Positions 13,301-24,633 of a stretch of DNA of 64,000 nt are shown here, piece by piece; within the stretch, counting starts at the first letter, position 1, and the number at the start of each line of letters is the position of its first letter. This DNA is from Cinclus cinclus (lineage: Eukaryota > Chordata > Aves > Passeriformes > Cinclidae). Where the stretch lies: the NCBI RefSeq assembly GCF_963662255.1, contig NC_085052.1:6120807-6184806 (forward strand), given 5' to 3'. A model generated the notes under the pieces. That model made no database searches, was not told where the DNA came from, and worked only from the letters and a program-made list of their open reading frames with translations. Both the position numbers and the translations under genes were made by a program.

Positions 13301-16300
13301 TGCTATTTTTAAGGAGTTTTTACATGCCATTTTAAACTAAATAATTTAACTTCTATAACAAGAAATAATTTGAAGTGTTCATGCAATTTATAGTTTTAAT
13401 TCCTTTATAGATATGTGCTCCAATATTTTATAGTTATGATTCAAAAGCTACCACAGTTACATATTTTAAATTGTAAGGATATATTGTGAGACTTCAAATT
13501 ATTCTTTTCCAATGTACACAAAGCCAAAGTATCTGATAGACTCTTTTGTATTTTGTGAAAGTTAAAAGGGAGCTCTGGGAGAAGTAAGGTTTTCCTAAAA
13601 ATTTGTACAAGCTTTTGTGTTGAACTGCAGTGCAGCTCGATTTGGGTATGTAGCTACAGGCACTCCTTTATCCAACAGGATAACATCAAATTTGCTTTTT
13701 TTCTTAATAAATCAGAGTCAAGAGAGTAGGAGTCTACTTGCAGCAGTTGCTGGGTACTACTTGTAAGGACCAAGTTACAAAATATGGATGCTTTGTGAGA
13801 TGTGGTCTGGGCTTTTTGGTATTTGTGAAGTAGAGGGTATGTGAATACCAGGCTTGTTTATGTTTCCAGGATCAGATAGAAAACTTCCTATTTCCTGATA
13901 TTTTCAGATTTAAAAGCTTTTAATAATATTTTTCTTTGTGGACAGATTTTATTTGGCTACAATACATGTAACATTTCACTTGATTAATGTGACTGCTGTT
14001 TGAGACCCTCTTGTAATTGGCCTCCTAATCCACACACAGAGTGCTGTGAAATAGTGTGAATTTGAAGTTGAGAGACTGATGAAAGGAACATCCATCAATA
14101 GTGGGGAGGAATGAAATAATCCTAATTAAAAGCAAAGGAATTGTGTGATCTGAATTAAGATTCAGTTGGTGGATACCAAAGAGTAGTTTTTCTGGTAAGT
14201 ATTTTTATTATAACTGTCCACTATAATTGCTTTGGAAAAAACCTCATCTGTTGTGTTTAATGATATAAAACTTTATTAGCTCTTTATATACTGAATACTC
14301 AATACGGGTCTTTTGCTTAACCTTTGTTTCACTGGATATGATTTCAGAGGGTTTAAGCAGAATTTTATTGCTGGAGTTGATCACCACAGTTATATTTGCT
14401 GACAGGCTCATGGTTATTCTTTTATCTGTTTCAGGATTTTCTGTTTAGTTTTAAGTGCTGAACATTTCACCACAGTCTATTTAGAGCATTATTTAGAACT
14501 TGTTCCAGTTCTCTTCATTCTTATGCACGCCCATGTGTTAAACTACTCCAGAAAGTGGCTTAGCTCTGACCATATTTGGAGGCTGTTCCTCTTCTTTGCT
14601 CTTGGGCTGGTTTGGATGGGGACTTACGTCTAAAGTAACAAATGAAATATGTGATGAGAGCTGACTGCCAAAACTGGGATCAAAGCAAGTTTCTGAGGAG
14701 CTCATTGGAAAACTATCCTGAACTTTGGAAGGATGACTCAAAGCCGCATTCTAAACAGAGCAAACCACAGTGAAATAAATGGCAAGGTGAGAACAGATTT
14801 CTTGAATAAGGTATGTGTCCCCCTAAGGACCAGAAAGTCACTTTATTCCTAGGGGAAAGGAAGGAAATTACCAGATGGATTTCAAATATCAGTCAGGATG
14901 GGTTGCTCAGGATGTTCTATGTCTGCAAGCCTACAGACCTGTGCAATTTCTGTCTGGGTTTACTACACAGGATTGTGTTGGCCAGAGACCATTCAAAATG
15001 AAAGGTGGTATTTGCTGATGGTGTCATGTGGGACATCACTGACTTGTTTGAAAAGTTGCCAAGTCTGAGGGCGAGTTGTGTTATATACATGCAGTGTGTT
15101 CCTCATCCGACTTGGAACCATGAGAACGTTCAGCTCTGATTCATTAGATTTAGGCACTTCATGTGAATAAAGAGGAGACTTGAATAAGGAGGATTTCCCT
15201 GAATCCTTCACAGTAACATGCAGACTTGCAAAAAACAGCTGCTGTAGCTGAGTAGAAGGCTGTGCTTTGTGGTTGGGTGCGTGTTTTAAAAAGCTGGCAT
15301 TGGAAAAAAGAGAGAGTTCTGTGAGAAACCTAAGCCTCTCTCACAATCATGGCATCTCTCAAAGTCACAAGACTTTAAGATGCTTAGAAATAACTGGAGA
15401 AAACCATTCAGCAATGACGGTCTGTAGCAATTGGGAGCTGGAAAGAGAAATGTTAATTTTAGAGGGAGAGGAGGGGTTTGGGTAGCTGCTGTGTTGAAGA
15501 CTGATCAAATACATAAGATAGCTGTAGAAGGGAACAGCAGCTCTCTCAGAATATAAAAGGTGGAGAATGAGCTTGTTGAGTTTTCCAGGGGCAGGGGATG
15601 AGAAGCAATAACTGCTTCCTTCCAGGAGGCAATAACTGGCTGTAAAGCATCGCTCTTCAGGAGAGCAATGGATGCTGTGAACACCAACAGTAACAGGTTT
15701 CTCAGATTTTCCTAGTGCCTGGGAAAAATCACACAACTTTTTTTCAAAGGTACAAGCCCTTGGACAATAGCAGGTACAAAAAAAATATTAAATCTTTTCT
15801 TCTTCACTTGATTCTACCATTGACTTGAGAAAGAAAAATTGTAGATTTTAGTCTGACTAAAGGCTAATGGACTTTTTCAAAGACTGACATATAAGCAAAG
15901 AGTAAAGCAGTTATGAAGAGGAGATGTCAGGTTAGCAGTGTTGTTATTATTACAATTAAAATCTTTTAGTGCAATGGTGGTCTTCTGCCAGGAGTGCTTT
16001 TTGTGATGTCCTGGGATGGTCCTCCCCTCAATAAATCCCCATACAAAGCAGCTGACATTCTAGCTTGGGGACAGTTACTGGGATGATGCTGGCCAGCTGG
16101 AATAACCACTCAGTGCAGTCCCAGATACACAGTGATGCTTTCTCTGAAGTATTTTAGTAGGCAGTGCTTTCTCCATAGAGCACATTGAGAATTATTGAGG
16201 AATAAGATCATTACATTCTAAATTATGCAGGATTTCATCTTTTTCTCATTGCTAGCCTAGGACTGGTACTTGGACATCGTAGTGTCTGAAAACTTTTTAG

Positions 16301-16380
16301 CAATTTGTAGCCCTTGCAGGAGAGGATCTCAGCATGACACACTTGCATTAGTGTTACCTGCTCATTATATCAGCTAGTGT
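10351..16380. other. Intergenic, AT-rich, no gene seen
   Basis: There is no supported exon, promoter-like CpG island or RNA gene. The longest frame (12249-12716 on the minus strand, 155 aa) is hydrophobic and unrecognised and has no supporting signals. The stretch at about 12,880-13,560 is unusually AT-rich and unique-looking with many TAAT cores. It is a candidate conserved element, discussed in the findings. Confidence 0.6.
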
Positions 16381-16541
16381 TATAGAGACACAGAATGGTT
16401 TGGGTTGGAAGGGACCTCCAAGATCATCTGCTTCCAACCCTCCATTAAACCAACCTTGTACACCTCCAAGGATGGGGCAGCCACAGCTCTGGGCAGCCCT
16501 TCACCCTCACAGGGAGCAATTTCTTCCTAATACCTAATCTG
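16381..16541 (-). mobile_element. CR1 LINE 3'-end fragment
   Basis: The + strand reads ACAGAATGGTTTGGGTTGGA, then AGGGACCTCCAAGATCATCT, then the CCAACCC block, GGGCAGCC, and AATTTCTTCCTAATACCTAA. This is the hallmark order of the antisense 3' end of an avian CR1 retrotransposon. It is a 5'-truncated, non-coding remnant of about 160 bp. CR1 is the dominant LINE family in birds. Confidence 0.92.
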
Positions 16542-19500
16542 TCAACTCCCTCAACTACTGCATATTAATTATTTAGGCTATTGGAACAGTGAACCTCCCT
16601 ACTTCCCACAGGTATAACATGTGTTTGTGTTGATGTGGCCCTGGAGGTTACAATGCCTGTTGCTTCCTGTGAGAAAAGCTGGCAGCATATCTGCTAAAAA
16701 ACATGAAACTCTTTTTATCAGACCACTACTCATGAGCAGCAAAACTCAGGAGGCTCAGTTCTGGGCAAACCCTTTTTTCCTTTTTTTTTTCTTCACACTC
16801 TTACTATGTATAAAGTTGTGGAATCCTTAATAAATGCAATTAATTTTTTCAAACTTTGGCATTAGTACAGAAATCTGGCATTATAACCGGTTAAAAAGAG
16901 CTTAAAAGGCTACTAAATCCCAATATTAAAAGTTATTCCCACTTTGCCCCTGTTTTAATGGCTGTATTAGATCCAGGGGAGGAGACCCTTATGCGACCTG
17001 GTTTCAAAGTAGCAATTAGCATTGCTGTCAAATAGGGAAATTTAGGTCTACACATACATCCTGGTCTTTGGGAATGAAATATTTTGGCTTGTCTGATATT
17101 AAAGTTGCACAAAATACAATGTGTTTGTAGCACAGGGTTTTTGTGAGTTGGCACTAGCATCAGTCTGTTGATTTCCTCAGTCTTCTTCCTCTTCTGGCAC
17201 ACACCTAAGCAGGTGAAGATGTTGATTTGCCACAGCTTCAGTTGTGAATTTAAGCTTTTCCTTCAGCTATTTGATAACACTTTTAATGTGTTGGTACACC
17301 TGTACCTGTATTTGGCTTCAAATAAGTACATAGCATGAACTTTAGCAAGTTGTAAAAAATTAGTTGAAGAATAATAATAAATAAAATGGCATTCAGCCCA
17401 ATTGTGTTGTGTTTTCAATTCTCATATAATAGCTCATTGGGATTTTTTTTTCCCAGAGACAGTTCTGTATATTTAAGTGTGTATCAGAATAACTGCACTT
17501 TTAAATCAAGAGTCAAGTAGCTACTTTGTATGCTGTGCTTATCTTAAACAGAATTTGATTTAAAACATTTATCTTCCCCGGTATCATCTCCCATGTCAAA
17601 GCACATCTAAATCCTGCTCTGTTCCTAATATCACTGGTGTCTAAAATGGTATCTGAGAACAAAAAAGTTTGATGATTGCTCTGTTGTTTGCCCACTTTGT
17701 AGTTATTAGCTGCTCTGTCGTTGTTTTGAGTATCACTGAAGCTGAGAAGGAGAAGCCTCAGCAAAGTAAACTTTTAAAAATTAAAGCCAAGGTCAGACTC
17801 CAGGTTTAGCAACAGGAGGAGACAACAATTTAAGATGGGTCCAATTATGCAAAATCATGTGTTGAGTTACAGCCTGGGGTCTCCACTGGGACCTGGGAGG
17901 TTTGCCTGGGTAAAAATATCAGAGCAGTTTCAGGGCGGGTTTCTCTTTTGTTTCTGCCTTTATCTTGACAGAGAACAATACAATCTGGAATAACAGCTTT
18001 CTTTTTGAGGTTAGTAAATGCAAAGGAAAACTGTTATCCAAGGAATATTTAGTAAGTGCATTTCAGTGAGAAAACCCAGCACGAGGCCTGGGAGACATTT
18101 GGCACCTTGCATTTTATTGGTTTGCACAGGCAGAACTTTGAGACAACACCTCTGAATCCAGAAATAAATCAGTTGAGGCACATCAAGTGACCCACTAAAG
18201 CAGAGCAGATTTTACTGTTTGTGTTCTTAATATTTAAACCAAGCATCATCACAGCTAGGTGTTTCTTTAGAAGATCCTAAAAGAAGATCTTACCTTTCCC
18301 TCATTTTTAATTTATCTTTTCCTTCCAATAATTGGAAAGCACAAGCACACAGTGGTGCCAAGTGGTGACTCCCAGAAAGGCTGGGAATGAAGAGATCAGA
18401 CTCGCTTTACTTGGATGATTTGTGTGGAAGTTGGGATGGTTATTATTTTGCCAAAAAAGGCTGTTTTACTTCACTTTTTTTTTTTCTTTTTTTTTTTTTT
18501 TTTGGCGGTGAAGGGGGGGGTGAAAAAACATTGTGTGCAATGCTTTTAAAGAACTTATCCCCAAGCAAAAAACTGTAGAGAGATGTTGCAGTCATCCTAC
18601 TTCAGAAAACATCAAAACTTACCACCATTGCATTTCTCCAGTTCTCTGTGAATCTGAGGTGTATGGTTTCATAAGTTTGATCATTTGTATGAAAGCATGC
18701 TTAATAAGAGAAACAGAGAGATTATGCTCAATAAAAGCAGAAACACAGCTCTGAATATGTTTAAGCAAGTTTTTGCATCGATAAACAAAACTACTGGGTA
18801 TTTTTTTTCAATCACTCAGACAAAAGTACTTACTGAAGAATTTATACAGTGCTCAGGGCAAGTTACAGCTGGATCCTCTTAAAAACCTCAGTCTTTTCTA
18901 ACAAATGACTCATAAAACTAGTGTAGCTCTGAAGTTTTTCAGAGAATATATGTAATTAAAAGGGATTTTTGCCATTTGAACAAATAGTAAGTTATTGTAA
19001 ATATCTTAAAGATGAGATGTTGCTTTTGCAGAGCATTTCTCTTTAAAACAAAAGCCAGAAACTGAGTTTCAAAAGTGACAAATTTGCTACAGGAATTGTT
19101 CAAGTGTTTTTGACAGTGATGCTTCCTACCAAGCAGGGCTGAGGCACCTGGAAGGAAAGTCTTGTGCATCTGTGTACTCAGCTGAGTGCCTGGGAATTTG
19201 CTGTCCAGTTAATTCTGCAAGAGTTCTACTGCACCAAACACTTACCTTTTCTTATGCAAGGAAAGCGTATTTGTAAATATTGCTTAAATTCCTTTGAATC
19301 ATTGACAAAGGAAGTAAATTCAAACCCTGACTCCTTCTGTCACCCTCTGGGATCTTCTTTCATTGTGTTGTTTATCCCCTGAGACATCTCTGCCCTTGCA
19401 CAGCTTGCAGAGGGACTCTGTTCCTACATCAGCAGCTTTTCCTTCTCCTTCAGCATCTGCCACGTCAAAAGCTCTTCCCTCTACTCCCTGTGCCTTGTGT

Positions 19501-19754
19501 GGAGTCAGTCTGATGAGGCACTGGGGAAAGCTGCCCCTGGGAAGAGAAGGACACAGCCCTAGACAGGAGAAAAGGTTAAATTTAAGCATCTCTCTTCTTT
19601 GTGCCTAGTGTAGAAGAGACAGTTTGTGCAATAAGGCCGTTAGCAAGTCTAACCAAGAAAGCTGAATAATTTCCTCACAAGCAAAGCACTTGGGGGAAAG
19701 AAATTCCCAGTCAGTTTCTAAAATATCTGGTGACTCACTGGGATGGGAAGTCTA
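16542..19754. other. Intergenic, no gene seen
   Basis: This is unique AT-rich sequence with a broken T run and a G8 run at 18475-18520. The open frames are short and unrecognised. Confidence 0.55.
18475..18520 (+). repeat. Poly-T tract followed by G-rich run
   Basis: About 29 bases are almost all T (one C interruption at 18486), then GGCGGTGAA and eight G residues. It may be a degraded poly(A) tail of a minus-strand retrocopy or simply a homopolymer. No recognisable retrotransposon body adjoins it. Confidence 0.7.
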
Positions 19755-19830
19755 CCGTAGAGTAATTCAGGCTGGAAGTGACTACAGACTGGATCATCTA
19801 GTCCAGCTCCCCTTACCCTCAGGCAACCTC
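19755..19830 (-). mobile_element. Degenerate CR1 LINE fragment
   Basis: A short block reads as a diverged antisense CR1 3' end: TTCAGGCTGGAAGTGACTAC, then GGATCATCTAGTCCAGCTCC. The GGCTGGAAG and ATCATCTAGTCCA cores are diagnostic. The element is short and mutated, so its limits are approximate. Confidence 0.7.
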
Positions 19831-19887
19831 ACCTCTCCAGGAAATCTAATTAAATAGTTTCTTCACAGGAACTTAGCCAGCTCTCAT

Positions 19888-19920
19888 GTTTGTTTGTTTG
19901 TTTGTTTGTTTGTTTGTTTT
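19888..19920 (+). repeat. (GTTT)n microsatellite
   Basis: Eight consecutive GTTT units occur just downstream of the degenerate CR1 fragment. Confidence 0.93.
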
Positions 19921-22900
19921 AATCCCAAAATGCAGAATTGCACTAGGAAACATCTTTTTATGATGCAAAACCGACAAACAAACAAAAATCCCTTGAAATC
20001 CATAACACCTTTACACTGACCTGTTTATCTTGACTATGTTTGTCAGGAATGGGAGTGGAATTCTCATCTTCTAGTCAGGTCATCTTCTAGGCAGCTGATA
20101 ATAATGACCTCAAAAATGAACTCAAATCAAACTTTGCAGAACTACCCAAATATGTGTAAAAGCAGATATTGTTTCTATGCTGAAGTTAAAAGTGACTGCT
20201 ACTTCCAGAAATCTAAGAGCAAACTTTAATAAAAGCTAATATGGACTCTAAAAACAGGTAATATTGAGTTTTATGGCTTTTTTTCTGATGAAAAAATAGC
20301 CAAGCAATATTAGCAGTAAAATTATTACTGTAGCAATAAAGACAACAACAAGTTAATAAATAAAAAATACAATCCTGTTTGATTCTGTGATACAATTCCT
20401 GTATGATTCAAGCTTCAGGTTGGAAAGGGAAACTTGTAAAAAGGATAAAACTTTATCTAAGTATACTGTCAAATAAAGTTCTCATTAACAATAAGAGAGA
20501 AAAAAAGAAAAGTCACCTCACCTAGGGCCTATAAATAGTTTTAGTTGCGGAATACAGCATGGAATAGTCAATTTATTGATTGAGCTACTGATATTAAAGA
20601 GATAGAAATGCTAATAATATGGAATTTGGGAAATAATTTAAAATGTTGTGAGGTGTAAATGGTGGTAAACACCATTTAATTGGTATTTACCCAAGAGTCA
20701 GAGGATACAAAGGGAGCTGGGCTGACAGAGCTAAAATCTGTTTGGACACAAGCGAAAGAATAAATTCAGGAGGCAAATTGGGCAATTATATTCTTGTATC
20801 TCCTAAAGCTTTGGATGTAATGTAAAATAAGCAATGCATTCCTTGGACTGGCAAAAATCACAGATATATAAAATTTATATGGAAATACTATTATTGAACT
20901 GCTGTGAACTCTTATGAACCAATCACCAAATTTGATGTACAAAGTGTGAATGGCATAGTTAAAGTATCATAGGTAATGAGGTTAAGGAGGGAAAAATGGG
21001 AAAATCTGCAGCAGGAGCAGAAGCAAAAAGGTGAATTCAGCACACTGGGAGCACCAAGGATCCTCCAGCCCAATCTTCTGGTAAGAATGGAGATGTGCTA
21101 TTAGAGGTTGCAATGCAGCCTGGAAAGACCAAGCCATGCTGAGTTGATTTAAACCAAAATAATGAAAAAGTAATTTAAATATCAATAAACAACCAGAACA
21201 CCTTTAAGGCTGCAATAACTCGCTTATATATAGGCTACAATTTATCTTTTATTTATTATTTGGGCTCGTGTATAGATTTGTTTCAATTTGCATGTATTAT
21301 GGGCTAGATTATGTTTATATCCTCATTTATATATAAATTATAATTCCAGTGGATATAAAATCTAAGAATTAATCTTAATGCTACTGAAATAAATTATCCT
21401 GGGTAGGCTAGATATATAAGGAAACAATATAAATTCATCTAAATTCAATTATTAAACAAAGGGAATATTGTATTTAATTAGAAAATCGAATCAATTTACT
21501 TACATTCATCCTTATCTGTCATAATTTTAGAGATGATAAATCTCTCCCCCTTACACTGTATTGTTATACACAGACAGAAAGAAGAAAATAATATATCTTC
21601 CATTTTGAAATTCCTGTTTGATTTTTTCTCAGCCGTGGATGAGCTAATTACTAATCAGAACTAGTGGAATAAACTGAGGTAAAAGGAAGGCATTTTTACA
21701 CAATAGAAAAGGATAGCATTGTCAAAATGTGGATTAGACTTTGACAGATACAGATATTTAACCAGGACTTCAAATAACTTAGTTGCTTAACTTTGTTTAA
21801 AGTATAAAGAAAATTTGTGTGACTATTTCCTGATTTTAAATTTAAATAATATCGTGAATTAAGTAAATGTAACTATCTTTGAAAGACTTTTTAAAAACCT
21901 AAAATGTTTAAATTACTTCTGTTACTCATCCCAGTTTATAGTGGGTAAGTGGGAAACAAAACAAAGAGTATGAAATTTAAGATACTTAATCCAGTTTTGA
22001 GGGCATTCCTTAATCATTAGAGTCCAGTAAAAATTGGCTCCTTCTGCAATGGATTTGATCTAACTTGGGTTTGATGGACTACTTTATTTTTTCCCTAAAG
22101 AAGACTTAGGGCACTTAGGGTTGCAGTAATTAAAGAATTAAGGATTTATTTTGATGCTGCAAGATATCAAAAAGTTTTACACAATTCAGAGTCCAAATTG
22201 CTTCCAGTCTCGTTCCTTGGGGCTTTTTAAGTCAGGAAGAGCTCCTAAATTTTACATTCTCAGTTTTTGTGAAGCTTATTATCCCAAATGGGTCAACCTG
22301 AAAGTCACCATAGTAAAAGCTTGTTATATTTGGCTGGGATCTGCAATTGTCAGGAGTCACTCCAACATTCAGGGAAGTCATGGGTTTTCATCAAGTCAGT
22401 CTGAATTAATGTGGACTAGGTCTGTCACACTTCAGCCAACAATGACCTTTTTTTAACATGTATGAGCATTCCCTTCTGAATTCGATTACCAAGATATCTA
22501 TTTCTTAAGCCCTACAAAGTACTTTCCTTGGAAAAGTACTTTGCCTGTCAATTTTTCAGCCAGTGATTATAAGTAGTCATGGTAGATCCTACAAACCACA
22601 CTGAGACTAATCCTGGGAAAAAAAAGATCTGTGCTGGTGTCAAGAGCACAGGTGCCCAGTTTTTCCAAAGAAATGCAATTTTAATTCAGTATTCGAATAA
22701 TACATGCATATTGAAAAAGGTGCAGTAAGTTTAGGGAGTTTCTTTGCATTACATTTCCTGAGAAACTATCAGGCTAATTTCCACACAAATTTATCATTGT
22801 GTATAAAATTACCGCAGTTAGGAAAATTGCTGTTTGATGTATAAAGGAGTGAATTGTTCTTCTGAAAGCAAGATATTATAGGGCTTGGCAGTTGTTATAT

Positions 22901-24463
22901 TAGGGTTTATGAACTGTGAATGTTCTACAATGTTCTCCTGTACCTTGTGGACTTGAACTGTTGATACATCTCTGAATGAATCTTGTAAATGGTGTTCCCA
23001 TGGGTGCACTCCAATTTTGGAACCTTTGTTACGGCAAATGGAATAAAGGGTTTGATAATCAAGTAACATAAATGCACCCTCTAGTATGGAAATTACACCA
23101 CTTCTGTTTCTCTAGATTCACTTTAAAAATATTTAATTGGCACCACACACTTTGTTTGTGGTTATTGAGTTTTCTTATATTCACTGGCATATGTGGAAAA
23201 GTGCTTTTGCCATACAGTGCAGACTGTTCATTGATGCAAATTAATTTAAGGACAGTATGAGATGCTGAAGCTGGTATTGTGATTGATTTGGCCAAAATAA
23301 TATGTGTTTTTATTACTATTTTGTGTATAATTACACTAACACAAAAAATAATAATACAGCTAGACTTTCTTCTCTAATTAAGATGATTCTGTAGTTCCTT
23401 TTAAAAATGGAAACTAAACCTATACTGGCCTTTTTAAAATTTAATTTTAATGAAGAGAAAGGGGCATGTGAGGAGGATAAAAGCCACATTAGTGATTAAA
23501 AGCCTTGGCCAAGCAGTAAGAAATTCAGGTTCTCTGTCCTGTTCTGCATGACTGTATTGGGGTCCAAAACAACCTGCTTTCCAGGGAGAGGTTTTGCCAC
23601 TGGTTGTTGGACACAAGGACACTGCACTTTGTAGCTGAAGCTTTTCCAGAACTGCAGAAAGCACAGGAAGCACAGGAAGCACAGAGCTGGTAAAGGCAGG
23701 GTCTCAGTTCTCTAATGCAGTGATGATTATATTTGATGCCTTCAAGCTGCAAGAGCTGCTGCTGAATGCTCAGTGTTAAAGGCAGTGCCACTCGTGTTTT
23801 GGCACAGTGCTAGAGCTGGGCACTGAACCCTCCGAGGGTGAGGGTGGTGCTGGGCTAAAAACATCAAGGATTTCTCACTGCTGAAAACGAGGGTGCACGT
23901 GTGACCTGAGGAGTCACAATCTGTGCCCCAGTGCCTACATTTTGTTCTTCTCTTGCTTTTTGCACTTCCATCCTTTGGTGGGTGATGGCTTTGGGGATTT
24001 GCCACAAATCATACAGAAAATTCTAATGAAGAAGGAAAACTGAGTCAAAGCCACCACCTTTCAGGTTGGAGATATAATTAGCAAATCATCCCCTGGCCCT
24101 GCTGCTCTGTTCTGGATGGTCCCTATGAAGAGGATCAGGTTTGTTTGCAAGTTATCATCTTCATGACAGATCTCAGGGACTCTGCAATGGAGAGCTTTAA
24201 AAGGCTTAATTAGGACCCACCAGTGTGCCCAAGCAGGTGTTTATACGGGTGTGGTAACGATCTACAAGTCCAAAGGGCAGAGAAGGCTGTAGGGACACTG
24301 ACAGCTGTCTTGGAGAGGTTATAGCCATGGGGACTGGGAAAAGTAAAATAAAATTCAAATGTGTTCTGCAGCACGAGTCTGGCTCCAGAGCCATGCTCTC
24401 CCAATGCCACAGTTGTTAAATATGTGTCACACCTTTTTCCTTCCACTGCAAAATCTGTTTGTG
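19921..24463. other. Intergenic, AT-rich, no gene seen
   Basis: I see no exon or RNA gene. A short hairpin lies at 22515-22543. An AT-rich unique stretch at 21,190-21,560 carries a perfect POU octamer (ATTTGCAT, 21286-21293). A 9-bp unit, GCACAGGAA, is repeated three times near 23,655-23,686. Confidence 0.55.
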
Positions 24464-24633
24464 CATCCATCCATCCACCCATCCACCCGTCCATCCATCC
24501 ATCCATCCATCCATCCATCCATCCATCCATCCATCCACCCATCCACCCATCCATCCATCCATCCATCCATCCACCCATCCACCCATCCATCCATCCACCC
24601 ATCCACCCATCCATCCATCCATCCATCCATCCA
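24464..24633 (+). repeat. (CATC)n microsatellite with CACC variants
   Basis: About 170 bp of uninterrupted tetranucleotide CATC/ATCC carries CACC variants at semi-regular intervals. Translated, it gives repeating His-Pro-Ser-Ile on the + strand and Gly-Trp-Met-Asp on the minus strand, which accounts for the several long overlapping open frames here. None of these is a gene. Confidence 0.97.
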
